A stretch of 43,906 nucleotides of DNA from an uncultured Prevotella sp. (GTDB lineage Bacteria > Bacteroidota > Bacteroidia > Bacteroidales > Bacteroidaceae). The stretch covers positions 1-43,906 of the forward strand of contig CAJOOC010000086.1 in assembly GCA_905236165.1 (NCBI GenBank), read 5' to 3'. The translations under genes were made by a program, and so were the position numbers. Every line of letters begins with the position of its first letter. Within the stretch, counting starts at the first letter, position 1. Under the pieces are notes generated by a model that was not told the DNA's origin, made no database searches, and worked only from the letters and a program-made list of their open reading frames with translations. This document shows positions 7,695 through 15,566 of this stretch, piece after piece.

Positions 7695-10600
7695 ATGAGA
7701 AAGAAAATTTTTAGTGCTTTGATGCTTGTAGCATTTTTTGCTGCTACATCATCAACATTGGTTTCTTGTAAGGATTATGACGATGACATCAGTGCTGTCA
7801 ATACTCGTATTGACAACCTCAACACTGAGCTGAATAATGACATCGCAAGCCTTACGAACCAGCTCAACACCGCTAAGACTCAGCTGCAGGACGCTATTAA
7901 CAACAATAACGCCCTCATCCAGAGCCTTACACAGCGTGTTGCAAATGACGAGACGCAGTTCAATGCTGCTATCGCTGCCCTGCAGAAGGGTCTTACAGAC
8001 GAGGCTTCTGCACGCGACGCTGCTGACCAGTTCCTCCAGAGCCAGATTCAGGAGAACCAGCAGAACATCGTTAAGCTCGCTGCTCGCGTAGCTGCTCTTG
8101 AGAGCGCAATGGAGCAGGCTCAGGCTGCCATCAAGGCTCTTGAGGACACAAAGGCTGACAAGGCTGCCCTTCAGGCTGCTCTTGAAGAGGCTGCTGCTAC
8201 TCACGCTGCCCTGACAGGTCGTCTCGACGCTCTGGAGAAGGCTATCGCTGCTGAGACATCTGCTCGTCAGGCTGCTGACGTTGCTGAGGCTAATGCACGC
8301 GAGGCTGCCGACAAGGCTGAGGCTGCTGACCGCGCTGCTGCTGACGCTGCTGAGGCCAGTGCACGCGAGGCTGCCGACATCGCCATTGAGGCTGCTTACA
8401 AGGCTGCTGACGTTAACCTGCAGACCCAGATCACAGCAAACCTTAAAGCAATCGAGGCTCTTCAGGCATTCCAGGCTGAGCAGCTGCTGAACAACGCTGC
8501 ACAGCAGAAGGCTATCGAGGACAACGCTAAGGCTATCGAGGACAACGCTAAGGCTATTGATGACCTCGCTAAGCAGGAAGCTGCTGACGTTGAGGCTCTG
8601 AACAAGCTCATCGCGGCTAACGCTAAGGCTATTGACGATCTCGCTAAGCAGGAAGCTAAGGACATTGAGGACCTGACCAAGGCTCTGAACGATTTCAAGT
8701 CTGAGGTTGCTGCTACTTACGCTACTAAGAAGGAGCTTGGTGACTTCCAGAAAGAGGTTGCTGCTACCTACGCTACAAAGAAGGAACTTGCTGACGGCAT
8801 GGAAGAGGCTAACAAGAAGATCAACGCTGTTAACGACCGCGTTAACCTCCTGAACGTCCTCATCTCTAAGCGTCTCACTTCTATCGTCTTCGCTCCTAAC
8901 AAGTACATCGACGGTGTAGAGTGCATCGACTTCTCTTCTATCAAGTATAAGACTTGGGGTAAGGCTGACGCTGCCGACAAGGATCAGAAGGCTGAGTTCC
9001 TCCGTGACTACCCAACTGATAAGAACTACTCTGGTGACAATGGCATTGCTAAGCCAGACTCATTCCTCATCGACAACGGCACAACAACCGCTACTTACTA
9101 TGTTAACCCAACAGGTGTACAGACCGAGAACATCGCTTCTCTGGAGTATCTGCACAACTACGCTACAAACTACCTCACACGTGCTGACAACGTGAAGGAC
9201 GGTATCAAGCTGAATGTTGCTGGTTACAAGGTTGAGAACGGTAAGCTGACTGTTAAGCTGACTAAGAACGTTTCTCAGGTTGCTAACAAGAACCAGATCA
9301 ACAATGGTAACAAGGACTTCACCATCGTTTCTCTGAAGGCTGAGATCGCTAAGGAACAGCTCACTGACGATGAGACTTCTGCTGCTGTTTACTCTGACTG
9401 GGCACGCCTCTATGAGGAGACAAGCAAGGTACGTATCCACCAGAAGGGTGCAAAGGAGAACGCTGCTGCAGCTCACTTCTATGCATTCTCTGAGATCTAC
9501 AACGTCTTCAATAAGGCCTATGCTGATGCAGTTCCAGTCACTCCGAGCTCTGCAAACGCTCTCCACTTCAAGTATCCATACGATAATCAGCACATCCTCA
9601 AGAACGTTAAGTACAATAGCACACTTAACCTGAACTCTCTTGACGACGTTTGTGACACTAAGGGTGCCCTCATTGACTATGAGTCTTATGGCCTCAAGTT
9701 CGAGCACAACCTCGTAGAGTACAACGTGCTGAACGAGAACCAGACTAACGACGCTACCAACCAGAAGAAGTATGCTAAGATTGAGAAGGACGCAAACGGT
9801 AACGACATCCTTTCTTCTTGCGCTGCTGATGGTACTATCACTAACGGTAGAAACCGCGACGCTATCGGTAAGACTCCTGTTATCCAGGTTGTTCTGAAGG
9901 ACACCATCAACAATCAGGTTGTTGACGTTCGCTACTATCGTATCCTCTGGACTATGGAGAGCCCTGAGACCAAGACTTATGACGAGCAGACATTCAACTT
10001 CGACTGGGGTTGCGGTGACGTTTACGGTTCACGCATCCAGGAGGCTGAGCTCAACAAGTTCTATGCTTGGGCAAGCGAGGATGGTAATGGCTTCGACCAG
10101 ATCACATTCCACGCTATCTATCAGTTCGATACCGCTCTCTATGCTACAGCTGACGCTGCTAAGGATCAGGATGGTACACAGGTTGTTGGTACTGTAGCTG
10201 ACCTCTGGTCTGCTTCACAGTCTACACAGGCTCACAACGTAACATTCGACTTCGACAAGTCTGAAAAGCTGACACTCGACCTCTACAATGGTAAGGCTGT
10301 AGAGCGCATGGGTTACATCGCTGTTAGGTCTAAGCTTTATGGCTATGCTGCATTCATCATCCCTGTTAAGGCTATCATCTCATATCTTGGCCCACAGATC
10401 AAGGCTGGTGCTTCTTACAACCAGACTGCTTGGGACTTCCAGGGTGGTTCATCTGCTGCATACTCTATTGACAACATCCAGAAGTATGTTACCTCTAACC
10501 CAACTCTGACCAACAATCCTCTCTATGGTCTTGAAAAGGGCTTCACTGATGCTCAGTTCATCAACGACCTGCTGAACAACTATAACATCAACGGTCAGGC

Positions 10601-11519
10601 TCCACAGGAGCTTAAGCAGCTCCTCGTAAATGTTTACAAGGTTGAGAGCGATAAGGAGAAGGTTCAGAAGGTAGAACTTGCTGACTCTGTTAAGATCATC
10701 TTCGACGAGGCTCGTCTCGGCATCCTCCCAGGTGAGGCTAAGTGGACTCTGTCTAACGACAAGCTGACTCTCTACTACAAGAATATTATCGCTGCTCAGA
10801 TCTACGAGGGAACTAAGATTCGTCTCTACGAGGGTGCTACTCCTGGTAAGGGCGGTGTTCCAACTGATGGTGCTCTCCTGCTTGTGAACTACACAGCTGA
10901 TGAGACAACTGACGTTAACACTATCAAGAACGCTGTTCCTGTTAAGCTCGTTGGTACTCAGTGTACTCTCGACGTAGATCAGGATAAGTATCTCGTTCGC
11001 TTCGAGAAGCCTCTGACAACTATCGCTCCTAACGTAACTCTCGAGGTTAAGGACCAGATCACTACTACCAACATCGGTGGTGCTGACTACCCAGGTTCTG
11101 TAGCTTCTCCAGCTATCTCTAACCTCTTCGGTCTGAAGGAGACATTCGGTCAGTATCGCACTGTTCTCGGTGAGGGTGCTACTCCAGGTCTTGCTTCTTG
11201 GTACATCGTAGGTGCTCCAAACTATAACCTCGCTGGTGCTAAGACCAACTACAAGAAGGATGGTACTATCGGTGACAAGTGTGAGACTAACATCCACGAG
11301 ATTCTCGACAGCAACGGTAATGAGTACTTCCAGATTGCTATCATCGACTGCGCTGACGGTCAGAAGCACTTCCAGTTCCAGAACCAGAATGGTAACGCTC
11401 TGAAGCAGCCTATCTTGATTCAGTTCGACGTTACTATCGACACTAAGTGGCTCAAGAAAATCAAGTACACTGTAACAGTTACTGTTCAGCCTAACACCAA
11501 CCCTGGTGGCGCAAAGTAA
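7695..11519 (+). CDS. Large coiled-coil surface lipoprotein
   Basis: 1274 residues. A type II signal peptide ends in the lipobox TLVSC with the lipidated Cys at 25, followed by KDYDDD. That Lys-plus-acidic pattern resembles the Bacteroidetes lipoprotein surface-export signal. Residues about 30-380 are an Ala-, Glu- and Asp-rich heptad region (repeats such as AKAIEDN and AATYATKKEL) predicted to be a long coiled coil. About 390-1274 is a beta-rich globular part I do not recognise. Codon choice is very narrow (mostly GCT, AAG, AAC, GAC, CTC), as expected for a highly expressed gene. A stalk-plus-head adhesin or S-layer-like surface protein fits; the ligand is unknown. Confidence 0.85.
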   Translation: MRKKIFSALMLVAFFAATSSTLVSCKDYDDDISAVNTRIDNLNTELNNDIASLTNQLNTAKTQLQDAINNNNALIQSLTQRVANDETQFNAAIAALQKGLTDEASARDAADQFLQSQIQENQQNIVKLAARVAALESAMEQAQAAIKALEDTKADKAALQAALEEAAATHAALTGRLDALEKAIAAETSARQAADVAEANAREAADKAEAADRAAADAAEASAREAADIAIEAAYKAADVNLQTQITANLKAIEALQAFQAEQLLNNAAQQKAIEDNAKAIEDNAKAIDDLAKQEAADVEALNKLIAANAKAIDDLAKQEAKDIEDLTKALNDFKSEVAATYATKKELGDFQKEVAATYATKKELADGMEEANKKINAVNDRVNLLNVLISKRLTSIVFAPNKYIDGVECIDFSSIKYKTWGKADAADKDQKAEFLRDYPTDKNYSGDNGIAKPDSFLIDNGTTTATYYVNPTGVQTENIASLEYLHNYATNYLTRADNVKDGIKLNVAGYKVENGKLTVKLTKNVSQVANKNQINNGNKDFTIVSLKAEIAKEQLTDDETSAAVYSDWARLYEETSKVRIHQKGAKENAAAAHFYAFSEIYNVFNKAYADAVPVTPSSANALHFKYPYDNQHILKNVKYNSTLNLNSLDDVCDTKGALIDYESYGLKFEHNLVEYNVLNENQTNDATNQKKYAKIEKDANGNDILSSCAADGTITNGRNRDAIGKTPVIQVVLKDTINNQVVDVRYYRILWTMESPETKTYDEQTFNFDWGCGDVYGSRIQEAELNKFYAWASEDGNGFDQITFHAIYQFDTALYATADAAKDQDGTQVVGTVADLWSASQSTQAHNVTFDFDKSEKLTLDLYNGKAVERMGYIAVRSKLYGYAAFIIPVKAIISYLGPQIKAGASYNQTAWDFQGGSSAAYSIDNIQKYVTSNPTLTNNPLYGLEKGFTDAQFINDLLNNYNINGQAPQELKQLLVNVYKVESDKEKVQKVELADSVKIIFDEARLGILPGEAKWTLSNDKLTLYYKNIIAAQIYEGTKIRLYEGATPGKGGVPTDGALLLVNYTADETTDVNTIKNAVPVKLVGTQCTLDVDQDKYLVRFEKPLTTIAPNVTLEVKDQITTTNIGGADYPGSVASPAISNLFGLKETFGQYRTVLGEGATPGLASWYIVGAPNYNLAGAKTNYKKDGTIGDKCETNIHEILDSNGNEYFQIAIIDCADGQKHFQFQNQNGNALKQPILIQFDVTIDTKWLKKIKYTVTVTVQPNTNPGGAK

Positions 11520-11552
11520 GCGAAAGCACTACTTAATTATTACATAAAAGCC

Positions 11553-11587
11553 GAAGGGCTCAGCGCCAGTAATGGCCTGAGCCCTTC
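11553..11587 (+). terminator. Terminator after the coiled-coil lipoprotein
   Basis: GAAGGGCTCAG (11553-11563) pairs perfectly with CTGAGCCCTTC (11577-11587), and an inner GCC/GGC pair extends the stem. The following tail (ACTTTGTTTG) is only moderately T-rich, so it may act as an attenuator. Confidence 0.6.
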
Positions 11588-11611
11588 ACTTTGTTTGATA
11601 ACTTTACAGTT

Positions 11612-12187
11612 ATGAGAAGAAACATATTTCTATTTGCCATTGCAGCGCTCATGGCCTGCGGAATGTCTTCCGTCTTTACTTCATGTAAGGAGAAGACCGC
11701 TAAGGACAAGCTGAACCTCCCAGAGGCTCCGCTCATTACCCTTGAGGATACTATGCGTGCATTCTCCATGACGAAGGAATATATGGAGGCTCTGAAGAAT
11801 GATCAGGTGGACTCTGCACTGAGTCTGCTCATGTATTATCCTGCCGACACCGTCATGTCTCTGCCCGCTGAGGTGAAGAATCGTCTGAAGCAACAGTACA
11901 AGCTCTTCCCTATAAAGGATTACAAGATGGAGACTTCTCACTTCACTGACCAGTATGAAGCTCGCGTGACATATAAGTATCGCTTTATGGACCCGCCTGC
12001 TGATGATCCTAACTATCCTGTTACGATGAATGTAACACTGCAGGTGAAGTTCTATAGGGGAGACTATTACCTCAGTCTCTACGATCACACGGTTCTTACG
12101 CGCGGCAACACTACGGAAGAAGAGCGTGAAACCAAGGAATTCCTTGAAAAAGCCAAGGAAAAGTGGGATGAGGAAAGAGGTGAATAA
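11612..12187 (+). CDS. Small lipoprotein of unknown function
   Basis: 191 residues from the ATG at MRRNIFLFAIAALM. A type II signal peptide ends at VFTSC (Cys 25), so it is probably outer- or inner-membrane anchored. The mature part is about 165 residues: a short linker (KEKTAKDKLNLPEAP), a helical stretch (DTMRAFSMTKEYMEALKNDQVDSA) and a beta-rich region (ARVTYKYRF, MNVTLQVKFYRGDYYLSL). This layout recalls NTF2-like or DUF4878-like lipoproteins, but I cannot assign it. It is 92 bp after the large lipoprotein, across a hairpin, so read-through coupling is possible. Confidence 0.8.
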   Translation: MRRNIFLFAIAALMACGMSSVFTSCKEKTAKDKLNLPEAPLITLEDTMRAFSMTKEYMEALKNDQVDSALSLLMYYPADTVMSLPAEVKNRLKQQYKLFPIKDYKMETSHFTDQYEARVTYKYRFMDPPADDPNYPVTMNVTLQVKFYRGDYYLSLYDHTVLTRGNTTEEERETKEFLEKAKEKWDEERGE

Positions 12188-12260
12188 TCCTATTCCGTCC
12201 TCCCCTTGTGGAGAGTCAACTATAGTCTCCGGAATCTCTGGAGCCTTCGGACAATAAAAA

Positions 12261-12296
12261 ACGAGACCGATGAAACTTCTGTTTCACCGGTCTCGT
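12261..12296. terminator. Long hairpin between host genes and prophage
   Basis: A 16-bp stem with one G-T pair, starting ACGAGACCGATGAAAC, loops over TTCT and closes with GTTTCACCGGTCTCGT. Both sides carry A or T runs, so it could terminate in both directions. It is the last structured element before the prophage repressor; the rest of the 330-bp gap (12188-12516) shows no gene. The prophage left end probably lies in this gap, but no attachment core was found. Confidence 0.6.
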
Positions 12297-12516
12297 TGCA
12301 TTTTGCTTGTCGGGATGACCAGAAAAAATATTTCGACAGTTTTTTCTGATAATCAGGGACTTCGCAATGATAAAAAAATCATAATTGACATACTTGCGTC
12401 CGAGTTTCGTCCGACATCCTTGTTGCTGGCTCACCATATTCCATCGCTTGTGGTGAATATTTATAAGAATATTTTAACTTTCGTTATAATGTAGTTTTGT
12501 GCTTAAATCTATACTT

Positions 12517-12975
12517 TTATTCGTTTCCGAATTTAGAAGACAGGTCTTCGTATCGCTTTTTCCATTCTGCTAATTCTGCATCCTTCATACTTATTATGTG
12601 TTCTTTGGCTGCAATTAGTTCGTCTTTCAAGGCAACAATTTCACCCAGATGGTCAATCTTCTGTGTTAGGTCATTGTTTACTGTGCTGTTGATGATGTTG
12701 TTGTTGCCGTTTACGCTGTCGCTTTTTTGCTGCGCGACCTCTCCAGGTTCGAAGTCTACGAAGAAATCTATAGGCATGCCTGTTTCCTTCATGAGTCCGG
12801 TGAGGATACTTAATGTAATATTGTGTCCATACCTGAAGAAGGGCGCAAGGTTGTAATCTTCGCCTCCTCCGTTTTTTCTCGGTCTACGGTACTTCGCAAG
12901 AGCATGGGAGAGTTCTGTGTATGCTCCCCTGTGCTCCCTCAGATATTGTTTTAGCCTTGTTCCGTTGTATATCAT
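12517..12975 (-). CDS. Phage repressor-like DNA-binding protein
   Basis: 152 residues on the minus strand, facing the rightward early genes. The N-terminal ~70 residues (TRLKQYLREHRGAYTELSHAL, then NITLSILTGLMKETGMPIDFFVDF) have the shape of a helix-turn-helix domain, and the C-terminal ~55 residues (LTQKIDHLGEIVALKDELIAAKEHI) form a coiled coil likely to dimerise it. There is no peptidase-type (LexA-like) cleavage domain. The divergent position with promoters on both sides of 12985-13060 is the classic lysis-lysogeny layout, so a CI-like repressor role is inferred from context and fold rather than from a named family. Confidence 0.6.
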   Translation of the reverse strand: MIYNGTRLKQYLREHRGAYTELSHALAKYRRPRKNGGGEDYNLAPFFRYGHNITLSILTGLMKETGMPIDFFVDFEPGEVAQQKSDSVNGNNNIINSTVNNDLTQKIDHLGEIVALKDELIAAKEHIISMKDAELAEWKKRYEDLSSKFGNE

Positions 12976-13010
12976 TAGTTAAAACGTTAAAAGATACAAA
13001 ATAACACAGC

Positions 13011-13018
13011 AAAGTTAC
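13011..13018 (-). promoter_or_regulatory. Promoter -7 element for the repressor
   Basis: TAACTTTG on the minus strand, 36 bp before the repressor start. The -33 part is weak. Short palindromes AACGTT (12985-12990) and GTTATAAC (13020-13027) lie beside it and are candidate operators. Confidence 0.45.
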
Positions 13019-13028
13019 GTTATAACAT

Positions 13029-13058
13029 TGCAGATTTAATATTTATCATTAACTTTGC
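13029..13058 (+). promoter_or_regulatory. Early rightward prophage promoter
   Basis: TTG (13029-13031), 19 bp, TAACTTTG (13051-13058). It drives the run of small genes beginning at 13097 and overlaps the repressor's upstream region. Confidence 0.65.
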
Positions 13059-13096
13059 ATGCAAATTTACAAATAAATCTTCAAAACAACAAGAAA

Positions 13097-13306
13097 ATGA
13101 CGAAGAAACTTACGCCTGTGGGACTTAAGGCCTATCGTGACGGTTTGGTAAGGGTTGAGCGTGTGAAGCTGACAAATTTCATTGCACTCGAGCTTGGCAT
13201 TAGTGCCTTTAGCGTGATAGGAAAGTTTTCGGGCAGGCAGCAATGGAAGCCTGCTGAGCTGATTGCAATAAATACGATAATAGAGAAAGAGTTATGGAGA
13301 ACATAG
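13097..13306 (+). CDS. Small DNA-binding-like early protein (Cro-like position)
   Basis: 69 residues from MTKKLTPVGLKAYRDGL. An earlier in-frame ATG overlaps the promoter -7 element and is rejected as a start. The protein is basic and helical, and the segment LTNFIALELGISAFSVIGKFSGRQQWKPAELIAINTII has the spacing of a helix-turn-helix. As the first rightward gene opposite the repressor it holds the Cro position. That role is inferred from place and size, and no family is recognised. It overlaps the next gene by 13 bp. Confidence 0.6.
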   Translation: MTKKLTPVGLKAYRDGLVRVERVKLTNFIALELGISAFSVIGKFSGRQQWKPAELIAINTIIEKELWRT

Positions 13307-13842
13307 AGTTTTACATGTGGGGGGGGAAGGTGAGATATCGCATCAATGGTCAGGAGCATGTCCTGGATCAGAAGGACCGGGATATCATTGATTTTGTTCT
13401 TGATAGTCTGCAGCGGTATTTCCCCGAAGCTCTCGACGCTCTTAGCGATGAGTATGCTGACTCGAAAGCTAACAGGCGTTACTATGACTTCAGGAGGGTT
13501 GATAGGTTCGTAAGGTGCAACTTCGCTGAAGCGGACGCCCTTCAGATGGATATCGGCGGCGGCATTATGCATTTCGAAGAGGTGAAGTGTCCCATGAGAG
13601 GAATATGCCGTCATGAACACAAGATATGCAAACCGCGCTTCAAGGTGCCGGTGCCGGAGGAAGAAGGCAAGGTTGCCGCCCTCTATTCAAGAGGCCTTAC
13701 CGCCGATGAGATAGCGGGAGTGCTCCGTAAGAGCATCAAGACGGTTAAGAACCAGCTCACCAGCGCAACGAAGCGGCTGAAACTGAGCAAGACGAGGGAC
13801 CTGATAAAGATTTTCAGTATATATAATATTACTACGCTATGA
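13294..13842 (+). CDS. LuxR-type transcription regulator with Cys/His motif
   Basis: 182 residues. The C-terminal 60 residues (EEEGKVAALYSRGLTADEIAGVLRKSIKTVKNQLTSATKRLKL) form a LuxR/GerE-type helix-turn-helix, like sigma region 4. Before it lies a Cys/His cluster (C99, C105, H107, H109, C112) that could bind a metal. The N-terminal half is not recognised. It probably controls later phage genes. Eight consecutive G at 13319-13326 encode residues 9-11; slippage there would shift the frame almost at the start of the protein. It overlaps the gene before by 13 bp and the next by 4 bp. Confidence 0.75.
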   Translation: MENIEFYMWGGKVRYRINGQEHVLDQKDRDIIDFVLDSLQRYFPEALDALSDEYADSKANRRYYDFRRVDRFVRCNFAEADALQMDIGGGIMHFEEVKCPMRGICRHEHKICKPRFKVPVPEEEGKVAALYSRGLTADEIAGVLRKSIKTVKNQLTSATKRLKLSKTRDLIKIFSIYNITTL

Positions 13843-14144
13843 AGATAAGAGATTTCGAGACGGCCATCTGCGCTCTGGACTGCCCTATAGAGCTCGACGA
13901 GGTGAAGCTGCAGGGCGGCCATGTCCGCAGGTTTTTCGGGCACAGGGCTCCGGTGGTGACGGTGACGCTGGAAGAAAAACAGGTGCACAGAGGCGGACAA
14001 CTGCTGATGTGGGACGAGTTCGGACGCGCGTATTCATGTCTGCTCAATACGGTGGGCAGCCAGGAGATACAGCACGACACGCACGAGGGCGTGACGGAGA
14101 GCTGCTACGAAAGAGATACTGTTTTTGACCTGAAATTCGACTGA
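13839..14144 (+). CDS. Hypothetical early phage protein
   Basis: 101 residues; the start overlaps the previous stop in an ATGA arrangement, which indicates translational coupling. It is compact and mixed in charge (KIRDFETAICALDCPIELDEVKL, then VVTVTLEEKQVHRGGQLLMWDEFGRAY). No signal peptide, membrane segment or known motif is seen, and no function is proposed. Confidence 0.6.
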   Translation: MKIRDFETAICALDCPIELDEVKLQGGHVRRFFGHRAPVVTVTLEEKQVHRGGQLLMWDEFGRAYSCLLNTVGSQEIQHDTHEGVTESCYERDTVFDLKFD

Positions 14145-14147
14145 GGT

Positions 14148-14345
14148 ATGAAGACAGGTGATCGTATAGTGGTAAGTGCCGCCGTGACTGGCGACGGCGT
14201 GCAGCACCGGGGCTGGATAGCCGATATGTGCGAGTTCATGGGACGGACGTTCGTGACGGTCAAGTTCGACACCCCTGCCGTTGACGGACGGCAAGGGTGC
14301 GTAATAAGCAATCCGGAATTGATATGGAAAGAGGAAGCATTATGA
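14148..14345 (+). CDS. Hypothetical small early protein
   Basis: 65 residues starting MKTGDRIVVSAAVTGDGVQHRG, 3 bp after the preceding stop. It looks like a small beta-barrel or SH3-like fold (alternating strands around IVVSAAV, GWIADM, FVTVKFD), which is a guess from pattern only. It overlaps the next gene by ATGA. Confidence 0.55.
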   Translation: MKTGDRIVVSAAVTGDGVQHRGWIADMCEFMGRTFVTVKFDTPAVDGRQGCVISNPELIWKEEAL

Positions 14346-14542
14346 ACCGTAACCTATATGAGTTTGGCAAGTTCTGCTACCAGCTGGCAGGCTACACCTA
14401 CGCGGGCATTGTGCTGACTGTGGTTCTCGACATGGGTTCTTACGGCAGACGATACTTGGTATTCGGGGTGCTGCTTGCTTTTAGTTTCGCCTTGATGGGA
14501 ATAATTATAATATATATGTCTAACTTAAACAATAGATTTTGA
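14342..14542 (+). CDS. Small two-helix membrane protein
   Basis: 66 residues from MNRNLYEFGKFCYQ, chosen because it gives the ATGA overlap with the previous gene; an upstream in-frame start would overlap it by 49 bp. Two hydrophobic segments (about 10-28 and 36-58, LVFGVLLAFSFALMGIIIIY) predict an inner-membrane hairpin. Superinfection exclusion, or a holin, would fit by size, but nothing in the sequence settles it. Confidence 0.5.
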   Translation: MNRNLYEFGKFCYQLAGYTYAGIVLTVVLDMGSYGRRYLVFGVLLAFSFALMGIIIIYMSNLNNRF

Positions 14543-14638
14543 ATGGATACAATAGACTATGTGGCAGCATTCTGTGCCTTGGTGGTTATAATAAACCTCG
14601 TCCTGGTTATAAATGTGATTAGAAGCAGGAAACGCTAA
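14543..14638 (+). CDS. 31-residue single-span membrane protein
   Basis: A very short frame, MDTIDYVAAFCALVV... ending NVIRSRKR, starts on the base after the previous stop. It has one hydrophobic segment of about 20 residues and a strongly positive C-terminus, the usual shape of a small inner-membrane protein. Tight packing between two genes supports it as real. No function is proposed. Confidence 0.5.
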   Translation: MDTIDYVAAFCALVVIINLVLVINVIRSRKR

Positions 14639-14645
14639 GACTTAT

Positions 14646-14900
14646 ATGGAAAGACAAAAAGAGAAATACTGCTCCAAGTGTCGTCGGCTGCTCCCGCTGA
14701 CAGAGTTCCTGCTATACCGCCACAGTAACGGCAGGGTGTATACAAGGTCGGAATGCAAAGGCTGCGAGAGGGAGTATCATCAGAAGAGGCGCGAGAAGGA
14801 CAGGGAGTACTCGAAGGAATGGCGCAAGTTGCATCCTGAATATTATAAGGATTACCGCCGTCGCCGCAGGGAGAAAGAGAAACAGAACATAATAAAATAA
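14646..14900 (+). CDS. Small zinc-finger-like protein
   Basis: 84 residues. Two Cys pairs (CSKC at about residues 9-12 and CKGC at about 38-41) form a probable zinc ribbon, as seen at the start of phage HNH or endonuclease VII-like proteins, followed by a long basic helix (EYHQKRREKDREYSKEWRKLHPEYYKDYRRRRREKEK). No nuclease histidines follow the zinc motif, so a nucleic acid-binding role is more likely than catalysis. Confidence 0.6.
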   Translation: MERQKEKYCSKCRRLLPLTEFLLYRHSNGRVYTRSECKGCEREYHQKRREKDREYSKEWRKLHPEYYKDYRRRRREKEKQNIIK

Positions 14901-14903
14901 GCA

Positions 14904-15137
14904 ATGAAATGGGCAACATGGAGAAAAAAACGGCCCGAGCAGCCTGACACAAGTGAGTGGGATCAAATGGATTGGATATCCCACGGCATAAAGAAACGGG
15001 AACGGGAAGAACTCGACAAGATGAAAAGGGTGAGTGCGGAGTTCTGGTTGATGAAAGCAGGCTTCGCGGCAGCCATCGCTCATCTGATATGGGATGTTAT
15101 GACAGATATCCTGCGATGGTGCGGTATAATAGATTAA
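14904..15137 (+). CDS. Hypothetical early protein with a possible membrane helix
   Basis: 77 residues, 3 bp after the previous gene. The N-terminal half is charged (WATWRKKRPEQPDTSEWDQMDW, then IKKREREELDKMKRV). The C-terminal half (AEFWLMKAGFAAAIAHLIWDVM) is moderately hydrophobic and may associate with the membrane. It overlaps a convergent frame on the other strand by 41 bp. Confidence 0.5.
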   Translation: MKWATWRKKRPEQPDTSEWDQMDWISHGIKKREREELDKMKRVSAEFWLMKAGFAAAIAHLIWDVMTDILRWCGIID

Positions 15138-15285
15138 GTACAACGACAATCAGTGTGGCCACAATCCACCTTACGGTACTTTGCAGCCTGTCAACTCGAC
15201 GGCTGATAGTGTCGCAAAGGCTAAGCAGGTTGATAAATGCTTCGCGCTGTGGTTCCTTCTTTCCTGTGTCAATCCAAACCTTCAT
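15097..15285 (-). CDS. Small coil-plus-membrane protein, minus strand
   Basis: 62 residues, MKVWIDTGKKEPQREAF..., with a helical segment (INLLSLCDTISRRVDRLQSTV) and one C-terminal membrane span (RWIVATLIVVVLNLLY). A -7 element TACCTTTG (minus strand 15298-15291) sits only 5 bp before the ATG, so translation may be nearly leaderless. The coil-plus-span layout resembles XhlA-like phage proteins, but it could also be an orphan. Its direction against the neighbours makes it less certain. Confidence 0.45.
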   Translation of the reverse strand: MKVWIDTGKKEPQREAFINLLSLCDTISRRVDRLQSTVRWIVATLIVVVLNLLYRTIAGYLS

Positions 15286-15349
15286 GCCTGCAAAGGTAAT
15301 AAGAATAAATCACTCTATGAAAATTTTTTCAAAAAAAACGGCAAAAAAT

Positions 15350-15380
15350 TTTGGCGGTTCGCAAAATGTTTGTATCTTTG
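15350..15380 (+). promoter_or_regulatory. Promoter of the structured leader
   Basis: TTTG (15350-15353), a 19-bp spacer and TATCTTTG (15373-15380) match the consensus exactly. Predicted initiation at about 15387 is right at the first pairing segment of the RNA described next. Confidence 0.75.
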
Positions 15381-15386
15381 CACCGT

Positions 15387-15566
15387 CAAAACTTACAAGC
15401 GGCACAGATGCCGCTGGATTAACGTCCGGCGTTTTTTGTGCCCGTACATATAGAAATAATCGTATAACCACGCCGAGTTGGGAGTCAGGAAACTGCCCCA
15501 CGGATTCTGCTTGTAAGTTCCGGACAGCTCGTAGCGTGGTTTCTTTATGTCAAAATCTTACAAGTT
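15387..15566 (+). ncRNA. Candidate structured regulatory RNA leader
   Basis: A 180-nt untranslated stretch between a strong promoter and the ATG at 15567. Exact pairings exist: 15390-15400 with 15509-15519 (11 bp), 15424-15429 with 15520-15525 (6 bp), 15466-15473 with 15534-15541 (8 bp), plus hairpins 15399-15414 and about 15480-15498. The long-range helices cross one another, so they are either pseudoknots or alternatives. CTTACAAG occurs at 15392-15399 and again at 15557-15564, just before the start codon, and both can pair with CTTGTAAG at 15510-15517. This is the layout of a translational switch. I cannot name an RNA family. Confidence 0.55.

Noticed and set aside
12492..12499. TAGTTTTG as a rightward promoter -7 element at the prophage border
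   Set aside because: No -33 element at the right spacing and the only downstream gene on that side is on the minus strand.
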